Part shown: positions 1 to 13,500 of the stretch, in pieces
Layout: each line of letters starts with the position of its first letter
Position numbering within the stretch: position 1 is the first letter of the stretch
NCBI GenBank assembly: GCA_033725935.1
Contig: MU867132.1
Coordinates: forward strand, 1-64,000
Source: Cladorrhinum sp. PSN259
Taxonomy: Eukaryota > Ascomycota > Sordariomycetes > Sordariales > Podosporaceae
Length of the DNA stretch: 64,000 bases
Reading direction: 5' to 3'
The notes under the pieces: model-generated
The model's input: only the letters and a program-made list of their open reading frames with translations
The model's database searches: none
What the model was told of the DNA's origin: nothing
Translations under genes and position numbers: made by a program

Positions 1-131
1 CATTGTTTTTTTCAAAAATTTTTTTATTTTTTTTTGGGGTCGTTTTTTTTTTTTTTTTTTGTTTTTTATTTTTTTTTTTTTTGGGGTTATTTTTAAAATT
101 TTTTTCCCCCCCCCCCCCCCCCCCCCCCCAA
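1..131. repeat. Homopolymer T and C runs at the left edge
   Basis: The first bases are almost only T, with short A and G runs, followed by about 26 consecutive C. Nothing else in the window has this composition. A protein read from it would be Phe and Pro runs, so it is not coding. It looks like an assembly or sequencing artefact at a contig end, although a genuine low-complexity tract cannot be excluded. Bases 132-499 then hold normal sequence, probably the leader of the RING gene. Confidence 0.7.
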
Positions 132-499
132 CCATCCGAGACTATGCTTTTCTTTAATCGTCTTGCTTGCTGTCTTGGATGCCTGTGTTGACGTGATTCA
201 ACGTCGAGCCAGTGAGCCTGTCAGTCAGCCTGCCTCCCACAAATCGGTACTTTACCTATCTCCATTTGTTTTCTCCTCAGCTTTCTCCTCAACTCCGGGC
301 ATTCTCCGTACCTCGCCAGGGAAAGACTACATCTCCCACCACACAACGCTAGCACGGTTAGATGTCCGAGTCTGGTTCGGCAATACACTTGAACTGGTCT
401 TGTCAACCACCCGGGCGTCGTTTTCGTCATACATTTCTCCTTCCCCTCACCATTCCAGCGAGACTCGCCGTTTTCCTGATCAAAACGCTATACGGCATC

Positions 500-1144
500 A
501 TGAAGACCCGAAAGCCGCACACCTCCTACCACATCAAGGAGAAATCAGGCATCCTAGAATCTGAGAAAAAAGTCATCGAACCAGAGTCAGATCCAGCCTG
601 CCCAATCTGTCAGGAGCCCGTCGGCCAGAAAAATCCCGACGGCACCACCGAAACCTGGAGCGAGCTACCATGCGGCCATCGATTTGGCAGCTCGTGCATC
701 AAGAAATATCTGGGGATCGTGGCCGAGGAACATCCACAATGCCCCATTTGCCGAGAGCGAGCATATCACTCTTGCAACCATCCAGTGCTGCCCGTCATTC
801 TGAAGGGTGATGGCACGGGTAAACAAAAGCAAGCAAAGTCCGACATGAACAAGAATCGACCCGTCGAACTGCTCGAGTATTCTCTTTGCGACTATTGCAA
901 GCAGACATATACAGTGGGCGGGAATAGGCGACTTGGGATCTGGGGCAGATTTTATCGAGTGCTGAGCCTCAGGGCAATGAGGATTAGGATCCAGAGGAGG
1001 AGGCGGATCAGGGGCTTCGATGAACTTATTGTTGGCACGCAGCCGACGAGTCCAATCATGGATTATAATCAACTGAGGAAATTCAACGACAATGGATGGG
1101 CGCTTTGGTGGGCCAGACAGCAGCCCATCACCGACCAAGCATAA
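500..1144 (+). CDS. RING-finger protein, probable E3 ubiquitin ligase
   Basis: This 214-residue protein has one clear RING near its N-terminus: a CPIC pair, then CGHRFGSSC, then CPIC about 15 residues later. RING domains bind two zinc ions and recruit a ubiquitin-charged E2. The position usually held by the fifth ligand (the residue after CGHxF) is Gly here. After the RING comes a basic stretch rich in Arg and a C-terminus with no recognised domain. No transmembrane segment is evident. I chose the ATG at 500 (MKTRKPHTSY). An in-frame ATG at 362 would add 46 residues that look like translated leader. No substrate can be inferred. The fold is well supported, but the biological role is unknown. 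Confidence 0.7.
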   Translation: MKTRKPHTSYHIKEKSGILESEKKVIEPESDPACPICQEPVGQKNPDGTTETWSELPCGHRFGSSCIKKYLGIVAEEHPQCPICRERAYHSCNHPVLPVILKGDGTGKQKQAKSDMNKNRPVELLEYSLCDYCKQTYTVGGNRRLGIWGRFYRVLSLRAMRIRIQRRRRIRGFDELIVGTQPTSPIMDYNQLRKFNDNGWALWWARQQPITDQA

Positions 1145-1463
1145 CACATTTCTTTTCTGTTTTGGATAGGTATCCTGAATGGATGGGATTTGGATCTCTT
1201 GGACCTGTTCCTTGACCACTTGGTACTTAGTGGGGATGAACCAAGCACAGACAGCGGGAATTAGCGGGTAGTGGGCCTAACTCTGGGGGGTTCCGCTGCC
1301 GTACCCCATACTTAGCAGTTGTTAGTGGGGTAGTATTCTGGGGAATCAGAGGTGGAAATCGAGATTAGACGCGACGCGACGGCGCATTTACCACTTTAAC
1401 TCTTTCAACCCTTTCCCATATTATCTGTAACAATAATGAGATGACTTTGCCCAGATAGTAAAG
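1145..1463. other. Intergenic gap between RING gene and HUS1
   Basis: About 320 bases in tandem orientation. It should contain the RING gene's 3' UTR and the HUS1 promoter. I see no other gene or RNA in it. Confidence 0.6.
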
Positions 1464-2681
1464 ATGCGTTTCAAGACGGACCTCAAGAACATCAGGACTT
1501 TCTCCAGTGAGCTTTACCTTCATCGCCATCTCCCAATTATACGAACAAATACCTAACCTTTTCCACCTCCCACGTCTCCAGAGCTCACAGCAGCCCTCAA
1601 CTCCCTCGAGAAGATCGCATGGGTCCGTCTAGACGATGATAGCGTCCGCTTCACCGTCATTCCGGACACGGGATCCCAAGTATGGGCATCCCTATCAGTC
1701 GACCTGATTTTTGAAAATTACAACCTCCAATCCAACGAGCCAAACAACACAATCAACCTAGAGTTGCCTCTCGGTCCCCTCCAACGAGCACTCAAATCTG
1801 CCATGGGAAGCAACCACGCCAACCTCCGCCTAACGAAACGCGATGGCATTCCCATGCTTTCCATGACGATCCACGCCCACACAAAAGACCCAGCAACATC
1901 ACACAACGAAAACGCCCGTTCCGGCTTTGGCGGTAGCAGATTCAACGGCGGTCCCAATAACGACGACGAATACGACGACCCCTTCGCGCAAGCGGACCTG
2001 CAAGCGGAACTAACAATGAAGCGAGAGAGAGAAAAAGTCATAACCCAAGACATACCCGTCCGCGTGTTGCACCCGGACACAGTCGAGACAATCATGCAGC
2101 CCAAGGTCCGGGAGCCGGACGTGCATATACAGCTTCCTCCACTCTTGCAACTGAAAGCTATTTCAGACAGGTTCACAAAACTCGCACTCACGACCGCTTC
2201 TACATCCTCAGCCGCAAGTCGCGCAGAGAGAAGTAATCCAAAGTTGGAATTATCAGCAAACATGTTTGGTAATCTGCGCCTACGCTTATTCACGGACACG
2301 CTGGATATTACTTCGGTCTGGGATAATCTGGAGAACCCCGAGCTGGACCCTTCTCAACTTACTGTGCCTGTTGAGGAGCACCCGAGCGTGGCCTTCAGGG
2401 AGGGAGGGGCGGATAAGTGGGCGACTGTAAGAGTCGACGGTAAAGATTGGAGTAGGGTTTTGAGCGTAGGACGATTAGAGGGCAGGGTGATTGCTTGTTT
2501 TGTTGATGACCATGCATTGATATTATATGTTTACGTGCCGAATCATGATGATCCTAGTGGAGCAGAGGACGTTGTTACTGTGAGTTGTTTCTCATCCTGG
2601 AATTTTTTTTTTTGGGAGGATATGGATGATCGTGATGCTAATTGGATCTTATAGTATTATGTATCATCTTATAGCGCGTAG
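1464..2681 (+). CDS. HUS1: Checkpoint clamp subunit Hus1 (9-1-1 complex)
   Basis: Hus1 forms the PCNA-like Rad9-Rad1-Hus1 ring that is loaded at DNA damage and activates the ATR/Mec1 checkpoint in the nucleus. The spliced protein is 355 residues and begins MRFKTDLKNIRTFSKLTAAL, the conserved Hus1 start, followed by IAWVRLDDDSVRFTVIP and QVWASLSVDLIFENY. Exons are 1464-1506, 1582-2579 and 2655-2681. The last intron (2580-2654) begins GTGAGT right after a Thr codon. The final exon has only eight residues (YYVSSYSA), which restores the TYYV ending expected for Hus1. Reading through would give an unrelated tail. Residues of roughly 150-175 are a low-complexity Asp/Asn-rich insertion relative to yeast-length proteins. 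Phases sum to a full frame. Confidence 0.93.
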
Positions 2682-3301
2682 AACGCTGTGACGGTTGGTA
2701 GGTAATGGTTATGTTTTGCATGGGTATAATGATTTGCATATTTCAAGGCGCTAGCGGCAACGTATATTTCCTCCCAGGACAAGGCAGGAAGGTGGACGGC
2801 GTAAAGGGATGAGGAAAATGGATGAAAATATTACGGCTGGCTTCTTGTAGTAATTACTGCCTGGCGTGGCGTTGAGAGCTGATCAAGGCCAACTCGAGGA
2901 AAATCAATATAGAATAACACTCTTTCTTAAATGGAGTAACTTATAAGCAAGCGCTGAGTTTCAAATTTATGCCCCTATCCAATTCCATCAGACTACTGTG
3001 CTTGATTTTTTTTAGGACAAAAAAGGTTTATCAATGCCATTGCCAATCAAACCAAACATGAAAAATATCATACATTCTCCTTTACAATACACAAAAACAT
3101 GATTGTATTACACATGGCTTTTGAACCAGAAAGAAGAGAGAAAAACAAAAACACTTTAAAAAAAAACTCCTATTATACGTTGAGCGGGGCATGTGTATTG
3201 TTGATGCTTTGTATGTCATGTCCGCATTATTACAATCCCAGTCACCCAAAGTCCCTTTTTGTCTTTATCCGGACCTCTTCGTCCATCATCCATGTACATT
3301 A
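2682..3301. other. Convergent 3' flanks of HUS1 and SEC16
   Basis: About 620 bases of AT-rich sequence between two genes that point at each other. It should hold both 3' UTRs. Short ORFs here lack codon structure, and I see no RNA gene. Confidence 0.6.
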
Positions 3302-6300
3302 TTAGTCCTTATTCATGACATCCACATAACGCGCGCTCTTCCTTGGCTTCTTCGCACCGGCCTTTCGTGGCCCGGCAGCACCCAGCAAGTCATCTATGCT
3401 GCTCGAGTTGCTGAGAGGGCGACTCGCCGGCGGCGCGCTAGCAGTACTAGTGTTAGATGCCGACCTGAGCATCGCAACAGGCCCGGGAGGAGGCGGCAGA
3501 GAGCCACCGAGGTTCGACTCAGAGACAGACGGGCCGAGGCCTGCCGATGGTGGGGGAGTGAAGTTGGCCGAAGCCGCTCGGGGAGGACCACCTGGTGGCG
3601 CGCTGGCACGACCCGCGTCTGGACCCCCGCCCATGGGAGGGCCAGCCGAGGGAGCGAGCGAGGGACTTGAGGATGCGGAGCGTGGAGCGCTCTTCGGTGG
3701 CGGAAGTGTCGCCTTCTTAGCGTTATCTTCTGAATTGCCGTTCTTGTTGATCCACCGCTTGAGTTCAGGGTCATAGTAGAACGAGTTAGCCTCGCCCAGC
3801 TTGGCTCGGATAGGCTTGTTGGGAGCTCCAGAGTTGAGGTCCTGGGCAGCGGCTTCCTTCTTTCCAGCGCCGAACCAGCTCCCAAAGCCCCACCCTTTTT
3901 TATTTTGTTTGGCCGCTTCGGCACGTTTAGCTGATTAGAATTGTTAGTAAATTAATATAATGATGTTGTGAGTATAGTCTGTAGGCTTACCATCTTCTTC
4001 TGCTGCCTTGCGGAACATCTCGGCATTCTCTCTGTCCTTCTCTTGCTTGGTCTTCTCTCCACCTTTTGCAGCAGGCTTTGGCATTGGGAAGTCATCCTCG
4101 TCATCATACATGATACCCTTTTTCTTAGGCCTAGGCTTGGAATCCTCGCCAGAGCCGCCATCTTCAGCCAATGGCTCAGGGCCGGGTTGGAAGGAAGGTG
4201 GCTCGTAGCTGTAGGGCTGGTAGGATGGAGGCTCGTAGGAGCTTCCGCCATTCGCCTCAGCAGAATCGTCCTTCTTGTCCTCCGAAGGGTGCCCGTAAGG
4301 AGCAAACGAAGGCGGTTCATATCCATATGACGGAGGCTGGTAGCCAGACGCCTCGGAAGTTTGACTGAGTGGCTCATATCCTTGGATAGCGACAGGAGTG
4401 GGCAGATCAGCATTGATATTTGTCCCATTGGTGGGAGCACCTGGATAGCCATACGGCTGATATCCAGATGGGGGCGCAGGAGGTTGCGAAGGCTGCTGGC
4501 GGAACGGCGCGCCACGGGGGGAGTCCTGTGAGGAGGAAAATCCGGCGTTGTGTGGAGTGTATTGGGCAGGGGAAGCACTACGAGCAGGGGTGTAAGCTCC
4601 TGTATTGCCTGACTGCATATCCAGTGACCGGCGAGGTAAATCAAATGAACCTCTGTTGTATTCCCCGGATGTACGCTCCATGGAGGACCTAGGTGCATAA
4701 GGCTTGCTCGAAGGCGCAGCAGGCCCTGCTGCTGGAGCGTAGCGAGAAGCAGCGCGGGTAGGAGGTGTGGACATGGTGATCGGCCCGTTTGATATAGGGG
4801 CTACCGGCATACCATAGCTCGGAATTGCACCGAATGTCTCCAGATTATTGGCCGATGGAGGTCGGCTGATGGTGGGTGTTCCGCCAGAGATTCGGGCAAA
4901 CGGCCCGGATTCTGGGACATCACCTGAAGGTCCCTGAGTTGCCTTGTCATCGTCGCCACCAGTAACAAACCTAGTGAAAGTATCCATAAACCTGCCAGAG
5001 ACCTTGTTCATGGTTGGCTTGGGAATCCATGAGTTGGATTCCTGGCTGGGGGCCTGCTTCAATCTTTTCATGAGCTCCTCAACGGCATGCTCCAACATGA
5101 TATGGTGGTAAGGCGACCGCTTTGTCTGTGCCGTAATAGCAGTGGCAATAGTCTCGCAGTACTGCAAAGCCTTGTCTCTGAATCCATGCTCGGCGAGAGC
5201 GTAGGCGTGCTGCAGTTTGTATGCTGCCAGGTGGGGATTTGTAACAGCTACGTTAGAGCCGCCGGCAAGACTTTGGCCATACTCGTAAACTTCACTCAGC
5301 AACAACGGTTCGATTTCCTTGGCAAACTGCTCCGTCTGCCTTTTGTGGTCTGAGCCGACGAGAACAAAGTTAGAATTGGGATCATCGAGGCCACCAAAGA
5401 CGGTATGGTTGCGCGCGAACATGAAGCAAATATGAGCAGCCTCAGCCCTTCCATAACCAGTGAGCAGGACGCCAAGTGAGTTGATCGATCGAGTATCGTC
5501 AGCGCTCCTGTTGCTGAGGATGAGACTGAGAGTCTCCCGCCATTTGTCAAGACCCTCCATGGCGTTCTTCGTGGGCCCTGCCGCTTGATCTTTGGCCACG
5601 AGCTGGAGTCCGGCACGAGCATGCACTGGCACAAGTTCGTCAACTGTCTCCTCATGGTTGCCAGACAAAACCTGATATAAAGCAGCGAGCGACTCGTTGT
5701 TATGCCCTGGGAAGTTCACCTCCTTCTTGACAAACTCCTGAGCAACCTGCTTGTAGAGGCTCGGTTTGAGGGCATTGGAGAGAAGGAGGGCATGACCCCA
5801 GAGACGTTGATCTACAGCAGCCCAGACTGCTTGCTCGCTCTCCCCGGCGAGGAGATGCTGTCGGATCTTCTCGACAACAGAAGAGTCAACTCCATCTGCT
5901 CGCATGCTAGTTGCTGGCGAATCACCTAACCCAAGTGCAGCTACTCCATTTCGGTAAGGAACCGCAGCATCTGCGACCCCAGCCGCTGGTGAGAGAAGAT
6001 CCCTGACAGCTTTTTCGACGGTTGCATTACCTTCCAACACACCGTCGTTCTCCACAAATACTCGAAGGATCTTCCACAAGAGCACCCGTTCTGATGCCCG
6101 CTTGTCCTCGTGCGACATATGCTGAAGACCGAAATTCTGGGGCAACGCGCGCTCCAGTGTTTCGATACCGGCGCTCAGCCAAGAGATGGCCTCCTTTTTC
6201 TTCGACTTGCCCTTCAAGGGGCCAGGGAACTTGGCTAGCCGTTCCTCTAACGGAATGATATCCTTGGCGTTCTTGACCTTAACATCACCTGGACTGCGGA

Positions 6301-9300
6301 CGACAGCCGGCACGCTTTGGTTGATTCCATATCGTGGCACTTCCTTAGGAAACATCGTGACCATGGTGCCACCCACTCCCCACGAGATTAGTGGTGCACC
6401 ACGCCACCTTTGAAGCGGGTCATTCTCACGACCATCAGTTGGAGGAATCACATTGAGGTTGAGCGAAAAGCCTCTGGGGCGGGATATTGTGGATGGTGCC
6501 GCAACAGGAGCCGGGACAGGGGGAATAAACGCGGCTGCTCTAATAGGAGAGGCCGAGTCTTGGACTGATGATGGACGGGGTATAGGATCTGTGGACGGCG
6601 CGGCCCGATTTCCATAGAGCGCGCCCGGCGACTGGGTCTGTGAGCGAGGAGGGGGAGCAAAGTCGGGCGATGCCACCAGCGGGCTATGGCTAGACATGGC
6701 CCTTTTGGGAGGAGATAATAACGAGGACACAGAGCGGAGAGCTGGCGGCGGTGTTTGCCTCACAGACTGTGAATGAGGTGCATACCTTGAATCCGGTGGC
6801 GACATCGGAGGTGGTGATAGAGCTTGCCCAGAAGAGGGCTGAGTCTGTACGGTATCCTCTTCCTCAACCTCCCGAGTCGGAGAAAGAGAAGATACCCTTT
6901 GAAGTCTCGGGTCATACAAAGAACTCACGCTGCGCTTTTCAGAAAGCCCGGCATTTTCCACTTGATTAAGGTGTCCATGAGGCCTAGTTTTCTCATGGGT
7001 GATCTCAAAGTGTGCGAGCGGACTGGAAGTACGCGGCTGATGGGGGAGTATCGGTGGTGCTGAAGCCGTAGGGTTTGGCGCATAAGCACCGTTGACTTGC
7101 CGTGAGGGAGGAGCAGGGGAATAGCGGCTCAACGCTGGGGGTACAGCTCCACCAAGAGGAGGTGCACTAGGAGGTGCAGGAGAATAGCGAGCAGATGCCA
7201 CGGCAGGCGTTGCGGGGGTCAAACCAGTAGTTGGAGAGGTCAGGGAGGCGTAAGGATTAACAGGAGGTGGTGCGACCAGTTGGGGAATATCTGGCCGAGA
7301 TTCACTGACTGACTGTGGTGCCGGAGGTGGTGGTGCGGCATAAGGATTAGAAGGAGGCGGCGGGGCAGTATTTGGAGGCGCCCCATATTGCGCTGGCCCT
7401 GTGGGCGATGGCAGACTCTTGTTGCTATGACGAGATGCAGGCCGTACCTTGTTTGTAATAGGGAGATCTTCAAAAAAGACCTCTTGAGATGCCTTTCGTG
7501 CCGTTGGTGGGACCGGAGCCGTATGGCTAGATCCAGGCCGCGACAAGACCGGACCAGGAACGTTACTTGACGTAAGTGGAGGAGCCTGGAGGCTTGCGCT
7601 CCTGGGAGGTGGTGGCATAACTGCTCCTGGTGGAACAGGCGCCGATGTGTTGCGAAGTGCGCTTGCACGCTTTTTGGGCTTAACCACCTCCATGGGAAGA
7701 TCATAAGGTGAGGTGTATCCGCCCTTTGCCTTATCTACGAAGCTTTGCGCTTTGCTTTTCTCCTGAACTGGAGGGGCCTGAGCAGCGTATCCATAGTTGA
7801 TAGGAGCTGGTGGGGCGGATGGCGCCGTTGCGAATGGCATAGGAAGAGGTGGTTGAACAGCCTGAATCGGCGTTGGTGGCATATAAGGGTTCGCTTGAGT
7901 TGGCGTTGCTGTGGCTCCTGGGGGGAAATATGAATTGACTGGTGTGAGCGCAGGGGCAATTGGGGTCTGCGCTGGCAGATAGCGATTGTTTACCGGTTGG
8001 TATCCAGCAGCAGCAGAGGCAACAGGAGTTTCGTTTGAAGCAACAGGCTCAACATCAGCCTCGTCGTCAAGAAGGCTCTCGTCATCACTGCCCAAGAAAG
8101 CAGCAGCGTCCACTTCCTCTTTTGGCTCAGCTTCCTCATCTGGAAGAAACTCTTCCTCATCCTCATCACCAAACATTTCCTTCCATTTCGCGTCAAGATC
8201 TTCCTTGGTCTCAACTTTGGGCTCTTCCTGTCCGTTTGCTGGGCTTTCATGTGCCGTCTGTTGTTCATCTAACTGCTGCGCAGGCTCAACGTGAGGCTCT
8301 TCCTCCTCAACGGTCTCTTCCACAGGAGTGAAACTCGTTTTCGAAGGGCCGATATCTAGCGCGTTTAGGACATCCGCGGTTGACTTGCGCTCGAGTGGCT
8401 TCGGCGTAAAGTCATCCTCTTCTTGTTGGGACTCATTATTTTGGACATTGCTGAAGAAGTCATCCTCCTCCCCTGCTACGTTGTCTCCAAACAAATCATG
8501 CCCTTCCTGATTTGCATCTTCATTCGATGCAATTGGCTCCGCTGAGGGGATAAGTGGTAGTCCTTCGTCAAAGCGAGCATCCGATGCCTCCTCTACCGTC
8601 CCAGAAAGCTCACCCCCTATGAACTGATGCGAATCGTGGCCGTGTTGGTGGCCGAAACTATCCTCAGGTCCAAGGTCAGCGGCCTTCTCGTCACTCTCTT
8701 CCCGTTCGATTTCGCGAATCAGGTCTTCAGCTTCGGTAGAGGGTAGAGGCTGCTCCAGTTCCCGAGGTGCTTCATGCTCCAAATTAGAGGTGTTCGGGAA
8801 AGAATTCGTCCGTTCGGTATCGGGGAAGAAATTCGAGGGATCGGCTAATGCTTCCGGACGGTTCCATTCAACATCGTCGTCATCATTGAACATGATCTCT
8901 TCGGAAACAGTCCGGGTGAAAGACATGGTGCTGAGGTGCTTGGAAGCATTGGCGAACTCGGTGAAATCTGCGTCTGGGTCTTGCTCAACAGACTCTGTCA
9001 CTTCATGCTGTTCGACATCGTCGGCGGGAGGTGAAGCGGGAGCTGGCGCAGGTGTTGGCGCATCGTTCACGTCGGCTAACCAATTGCTGTCTGTAGTGCC
9101 ATCATCCCCAAACCCGGTATCATGGCCATGGTTCTCTTCGTCATTCAAACCGTCCTTATGGGCAGGCAATTCGCCATTATCGTGTACAACATGGTTTTCA
9201 ACGGCGGGATCTGATGAGGTGGCTTCTGGGACATTCCGAAGAGGCTGCTCGGGAGTCGAGTTCGGCATCATTGCGGGATGCCATGATGAGTTGGGCGCAT

Positions 9301-9310
9301 CAGACACCAT
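3302..9310 (-). CDS. SEC16: COPII coat assembly protein Sec16
   Basis: Sec16 is a large peripheral ER protein that organises exit sites and scaffolds Sec23/24 and Sec13/31 during COPII vesicle budding. Two exons (9310-3991 and 3930-3302, intron 3931-3990 starting GTAAGC) give 1,982 residues. Residues 1-900 are acidic and then Pro-rich and probably disordered. A conserved central region follows: about 985-1100 (MTMFPKEVPRYGINQS onward, basic GKSKKKEAISWL) and the helical ACE1/Sec16_C solenoid at about 1150-1400 (SEQAVWAAVDQRLWGHALLL). The tail has repeated Tyr/Pro motifs of the type YEPPS and SYQPYS. The second exon carries the conserved C-terminal patch GWGFGSWFG and NSFYYDPELKRWIN, then a Pro/Ser tail. 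The intron also carries an in-frame stop, so unspliced mRNA would lose this patch. It shares its upstream region with a flippase gene. Confidence 0.93.
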
Positions 9311-10502
9311 GGTGGAGAAGCTGCTCGACGATGCGCTGCTTGGCGCAATTGCGCAGAAAGAATGAATAGAAGTCCTAAGATAATAAAGGGTAAATTAATA
9401 AAAAAAGAAAAAGAAATATGTGTGGTGTTGACACAAACGTTGGGTTAGAACGGAGATCATTCCAACGTGAACAAGAAGGAAGCGCGTCACCAGAATCTTT
9501 GTGGCCCCTGTCTGAGTTCCCGGGGAGGAAAGGGGGGAAGAAAAAAAGATGCACCTACTTATTATACAACACAAACGGTGAGCTAAGGAGAAAATGTCTA
9601 GCAGCGAATCATTTTGTTCGGATTCTGTGTGAATGTGGCCCTGGGTTAAGTATCATGAAGTCCCAAACAATGAGCTCGAAACGACAATCCTCGAGGTTGC
9701 GAGTTGGCTCGAAGCATGGAACCTGGAAATCTTGAAGAGGCGCTGCACAGGCACTAAGCTGACAAAAGAGCAACGCTGTCCTTACTGCAGGTGTTCAAAC
9801 CCAAGCAGTGGCCGGATGCCGGATGACACTCAGCAACTGGAGAGCGCCTTATCCCTTATCGGCAAAAGATGCCGTTAGTGGTTTACTTTTCTTAACGAAA
9901 GTTTTTCATGTGAAGGCTGGACCAGTAAGGCGCCTGGCTTGGTTGCTCGGTGTCTTGAACTAACAGATAAAGAATGGCGTTTTGAGCCGAGATCTGGTTG
10001 TAGCGTCATGCACCAAGACGGCTGCAGACTAGGTTGCAGAAGACCCTGTTCGGTTCTAAACACAGGATCGGAGGTGGGCACTGCAGCTACGCAACAGCAT
10101 TCGTAACGACTGTTGGCAACTTTTTAGGTGTGTGAGTGTGTTTCGTGATAGCAATCCCGCCTCGCCAACCTGAGGTTCTGCACAACTGGGGAAACTTGAA
10201 TTTAAGCAACGTATCCAGTGTGCTATTCTTTTCTTGTTTAGTACCGTGGGTAACTTTTTTCTTTCACCGTCCTTTGTCAACGAATGCGCCAGCCCAAAAC
10301 CTAACAAGCATCTCCTTGGAAGCATACACTCTGTCATGTCCGGTTGATGGGTATATCTTTCTCTTGTCAGCTCTGCATTTTCCCGGCTTCCGAATTTCCA
10401 AGTTTCTAGTCGAACCTAGTCCGATCGGCCGATAAAGAGAGGAGAGGGAGAAGGCACGAATTCGAGATCGTCAAACTTTAAAAGGCCACCCTCTCATGCG
10501 GA
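9311..10502. promoter_or_regulatory. Shared upstream region of SEC16 and the Neo1-type flippase
   Basis: About 1.2 kb separates two divergent start codons, so both promoters and 5' leaders must lie here. Several short ORFs occur on both strands, but none has domain content. I see no tRNA or snoRNA. Both flanking genes serve the early secretory pathway and Golgi, so co-regulation is possible, but that is inference only. Confidence 0.5.
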
Positions 10503-13500
10503 ATGCCTCCCTCAACCTCCCATCACCCAGCCAAGCCGCCAGACTCGCCGGTCGACGACTCTGATTCCGAGCTCGAAATCGATCTCGAGGAGCTTGATCC
10601 CACCGCCACTGACGAGTCCGCTCAGCATCTCAAGGGGAGGGGGCTTTTGGGGAATCAGACTCGAAATACTGCCACCGAAGGACGATCACCAAGGATAGCG
10701 CTGCGCACACTTCGCATGGGTGGACTACGGAGAGGAGCTAAACGGAACGGATATGGCGAGCTGGGTCGCAGCCGGGATACAGGCGAGGAGGATGCCGAAG
10801 GGCTTCTAAGAGACGATGATGACGGACACAACCCCCGCTATTCAGACGCAAGCGCCGGCGGTGGAGACAATGCGCCGCTGCTCAGCGGCGAGCACGGTAG
10901 TGGTACTGAAAGACGGCGACGGTCTTTCAATGAAAGCATACGGATTCGAAGCCTACGACTTCCCAGCTTCATGTCTGGCGGTAGGGCTGATCATGACAAG
11001 AGCAAAAAGGATGACGAGGAGGAGAAGGAGGACGATGATCCCTCGTCAGCGAGACAGGTCGCTGTCGGCTCATCTCAACTGATTCGATTTCCAGCAAACA
11101 TCGTATCCAATGCCAAGTATACTGCCTGGAGCTTTTTACCCGTAACTCTATACAACGAGTTTTCATTCTTCTTCAACATGTACTTCCTGCTCGTTGCTCT
11201 GTCACAGATAATACCAGCACTGAGGATCGGATATCTTTCTACTTACGTCGCCCCGTTGGCTTTTGTGCTCGTGATTACCTTGGGGAAGGAGGCGTGGGAC
11301 GATATTGAGCGAAGGAGGAGAGACAACGAGGCAAACGCAGAGGAGTATACAGTGCTACAATTTGATGAGCCTGGGTTTGGAGGAAAGTCACGTCCACACA
11401 GGAAACTAAAGTCGAATCATACCCGGACCGGTTCGAAGCGACAAGTTCCGCAAAGAGACAGGCTTTCAGATATTCGAGAAGAGGAGGAACAGGCTGAAGG
11501 CCATGGCTTGCCCAGGTTTCTTGCTTCACATGTTTCTGATGTGAGCAAGAAATCAAGGGACCTCAGAGTCGGCGACGTTCTCAAACTTAGCAAAGGACAC
11601 CGTGTGCCTGCTGATATCATCATCCTCAAGGTTTTGTCGAATGAGGTGGCTGCTCAGGAAACGGAAGAGCAGCCTGCACCAAAAGAAGAGGCGCTGCTAC
11701 TAGACCATCCCGTCGATTTCAGCGAAGGTAGCTCCAATGACGCGAGCGGCTCCAAAATTGAACAGGGAGGTGCAGCCGAGGGTAGTTCAAACGGGGAGAC
11801 ATTTATCAGGACAGACCAACTTGATGGTGAAACTGACTGGAAGCTGCGGTTGGCCTCGCCGCTGTCTCAGAACATGGCTATCGAAGACTTGGTGCGGCTC
11901 CGTGTCACAGCTGGAAAGCCGGACAGGAAAGTGAATGAATTTGCCGGTACACTAGAGTTGCTTCCCTCGCAGCACGATGCTATAGGCAGTGCCTCATTCT
12001 CTCAGGGAGACACCGAAATAGTAAAAGCAGCACCGCTCTCTATCGACAATACCGCCTGGGCAAATACCGTTATTGCATCGCATGCCACAACCTTGGCTGT
12101 CATTATCTACACAGGGCCTCAAACTCGTTCTGCCCTATCCACAGCGCCATCTCGTTCCAAAACTGGTCTTCTGGAATACGAAATCAATTCTTTAACCAAA
12201 ATTCTTTGCTTCCTGACACTAGCTCTCTCGGTTATCTTGGTAGCCTTTGAAGGCTTTGACAATGCCTGGTACATCAAGATCATGAGATTCTTGGTCTTGT
12301 TCTCGACAATTGTTCCCATTTCCCTGCGTGTTAATCTTGACATGGGGAAGAGCTCATATTCATACTTCATCCAACATGATCGTGGAATTGCCGGCGCTGT
12401 TGTCCGCACCAGCACCATTCCCGAGGACCTGGGACGAATTGAATATCTCCTCAGTGACAAGACAGGAACTCTTACACAAAACGAAATGGAAATGAAAAAG
12501 ATACACGTTGGCACAGTATCGTATGCTAATGATGCCATGGACGAGGTTGCAGCCTATGTTCGACAGGGCTTCCACTTCACTCCCTCGGTTGGTCCCGCTG
12601 CCAATTCTGTTCTGGCAACTCCCTCGTCATCTCATGCGCCTGCCGGCAACGCTGGAACTACCAGGACACGCCGAGAAATTGGATCTCGTGTTCGTGACGT
12701 TGTCATGGCTCTGGCGCTCTGCCATAACGTCACCCCAACCACAGAAGAAGAAGACGGCCGAACTATCAACTCATACCAGGCCAGCTCGCCAGATGAGATT
12801 GCAATTGTCAAGTGGACTGAATCCGTCGGATTGCGTCTGTCGTACCGTGATCGCAAGAGCATGGTGCTTCAATCAACTGAGACTGGCCGGCCTGTCGTCA
12901 AGATTCGCATTTTGGACATCTTCCCTTTCACCTCTGAAGGAAAGCGCATGGGTGTTGTCGCTCAATTCTACGATAGACTTGATGATGGTGTTCCTGCTAC
13001 TGGGTCTGGTGAGATTTGGTTCTACCAAAAGGGCGCAGATACCGTGATGAGCTCGATCGTTGCAGCGAATGACTGGCTGGATGAGGAGACAGCAAACATG
13101 GCGCGCGAGGGCCTCAGAACGCTCGTTGTTGGCAGAAAGCGGTTGTCGGCAGCTGAGTACCATGAGTTCTCTGGTAAGTACCAAGAGGCCTCCCTGTCAA
13201 TCAGCGGGCGCGACGTGGGGATGCAGTCGGTCGTGTCCCGGTACCTTGAACATGACCTTGAATTGCTTGGTGTCACAGGTGTGGAGGACAAGCTGCAGAA
13301 GGATGTCAAGCCGTCTCTAGAGCTTCTCCGCAACGCTGGTATCAAGATCTGGATGTTGACTGGCGACAAGGTGGAGACAGCGCGCTGTGTGGCAGTCAGC
13401 TCCAAACTTGTGGCTAGGGGTCAGTACATCCATACCATTGACAAGTTGAGACGGAAAGATCTTGCACAAGAACACATTGATTTTCTCAGGAGCAAGACTG

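Noticed and set aside
362..499. N-terminal 46 residues before the RING protein's second ATG
   Set aside because: Composition and context look like translated leader; kept only as an alternative start.
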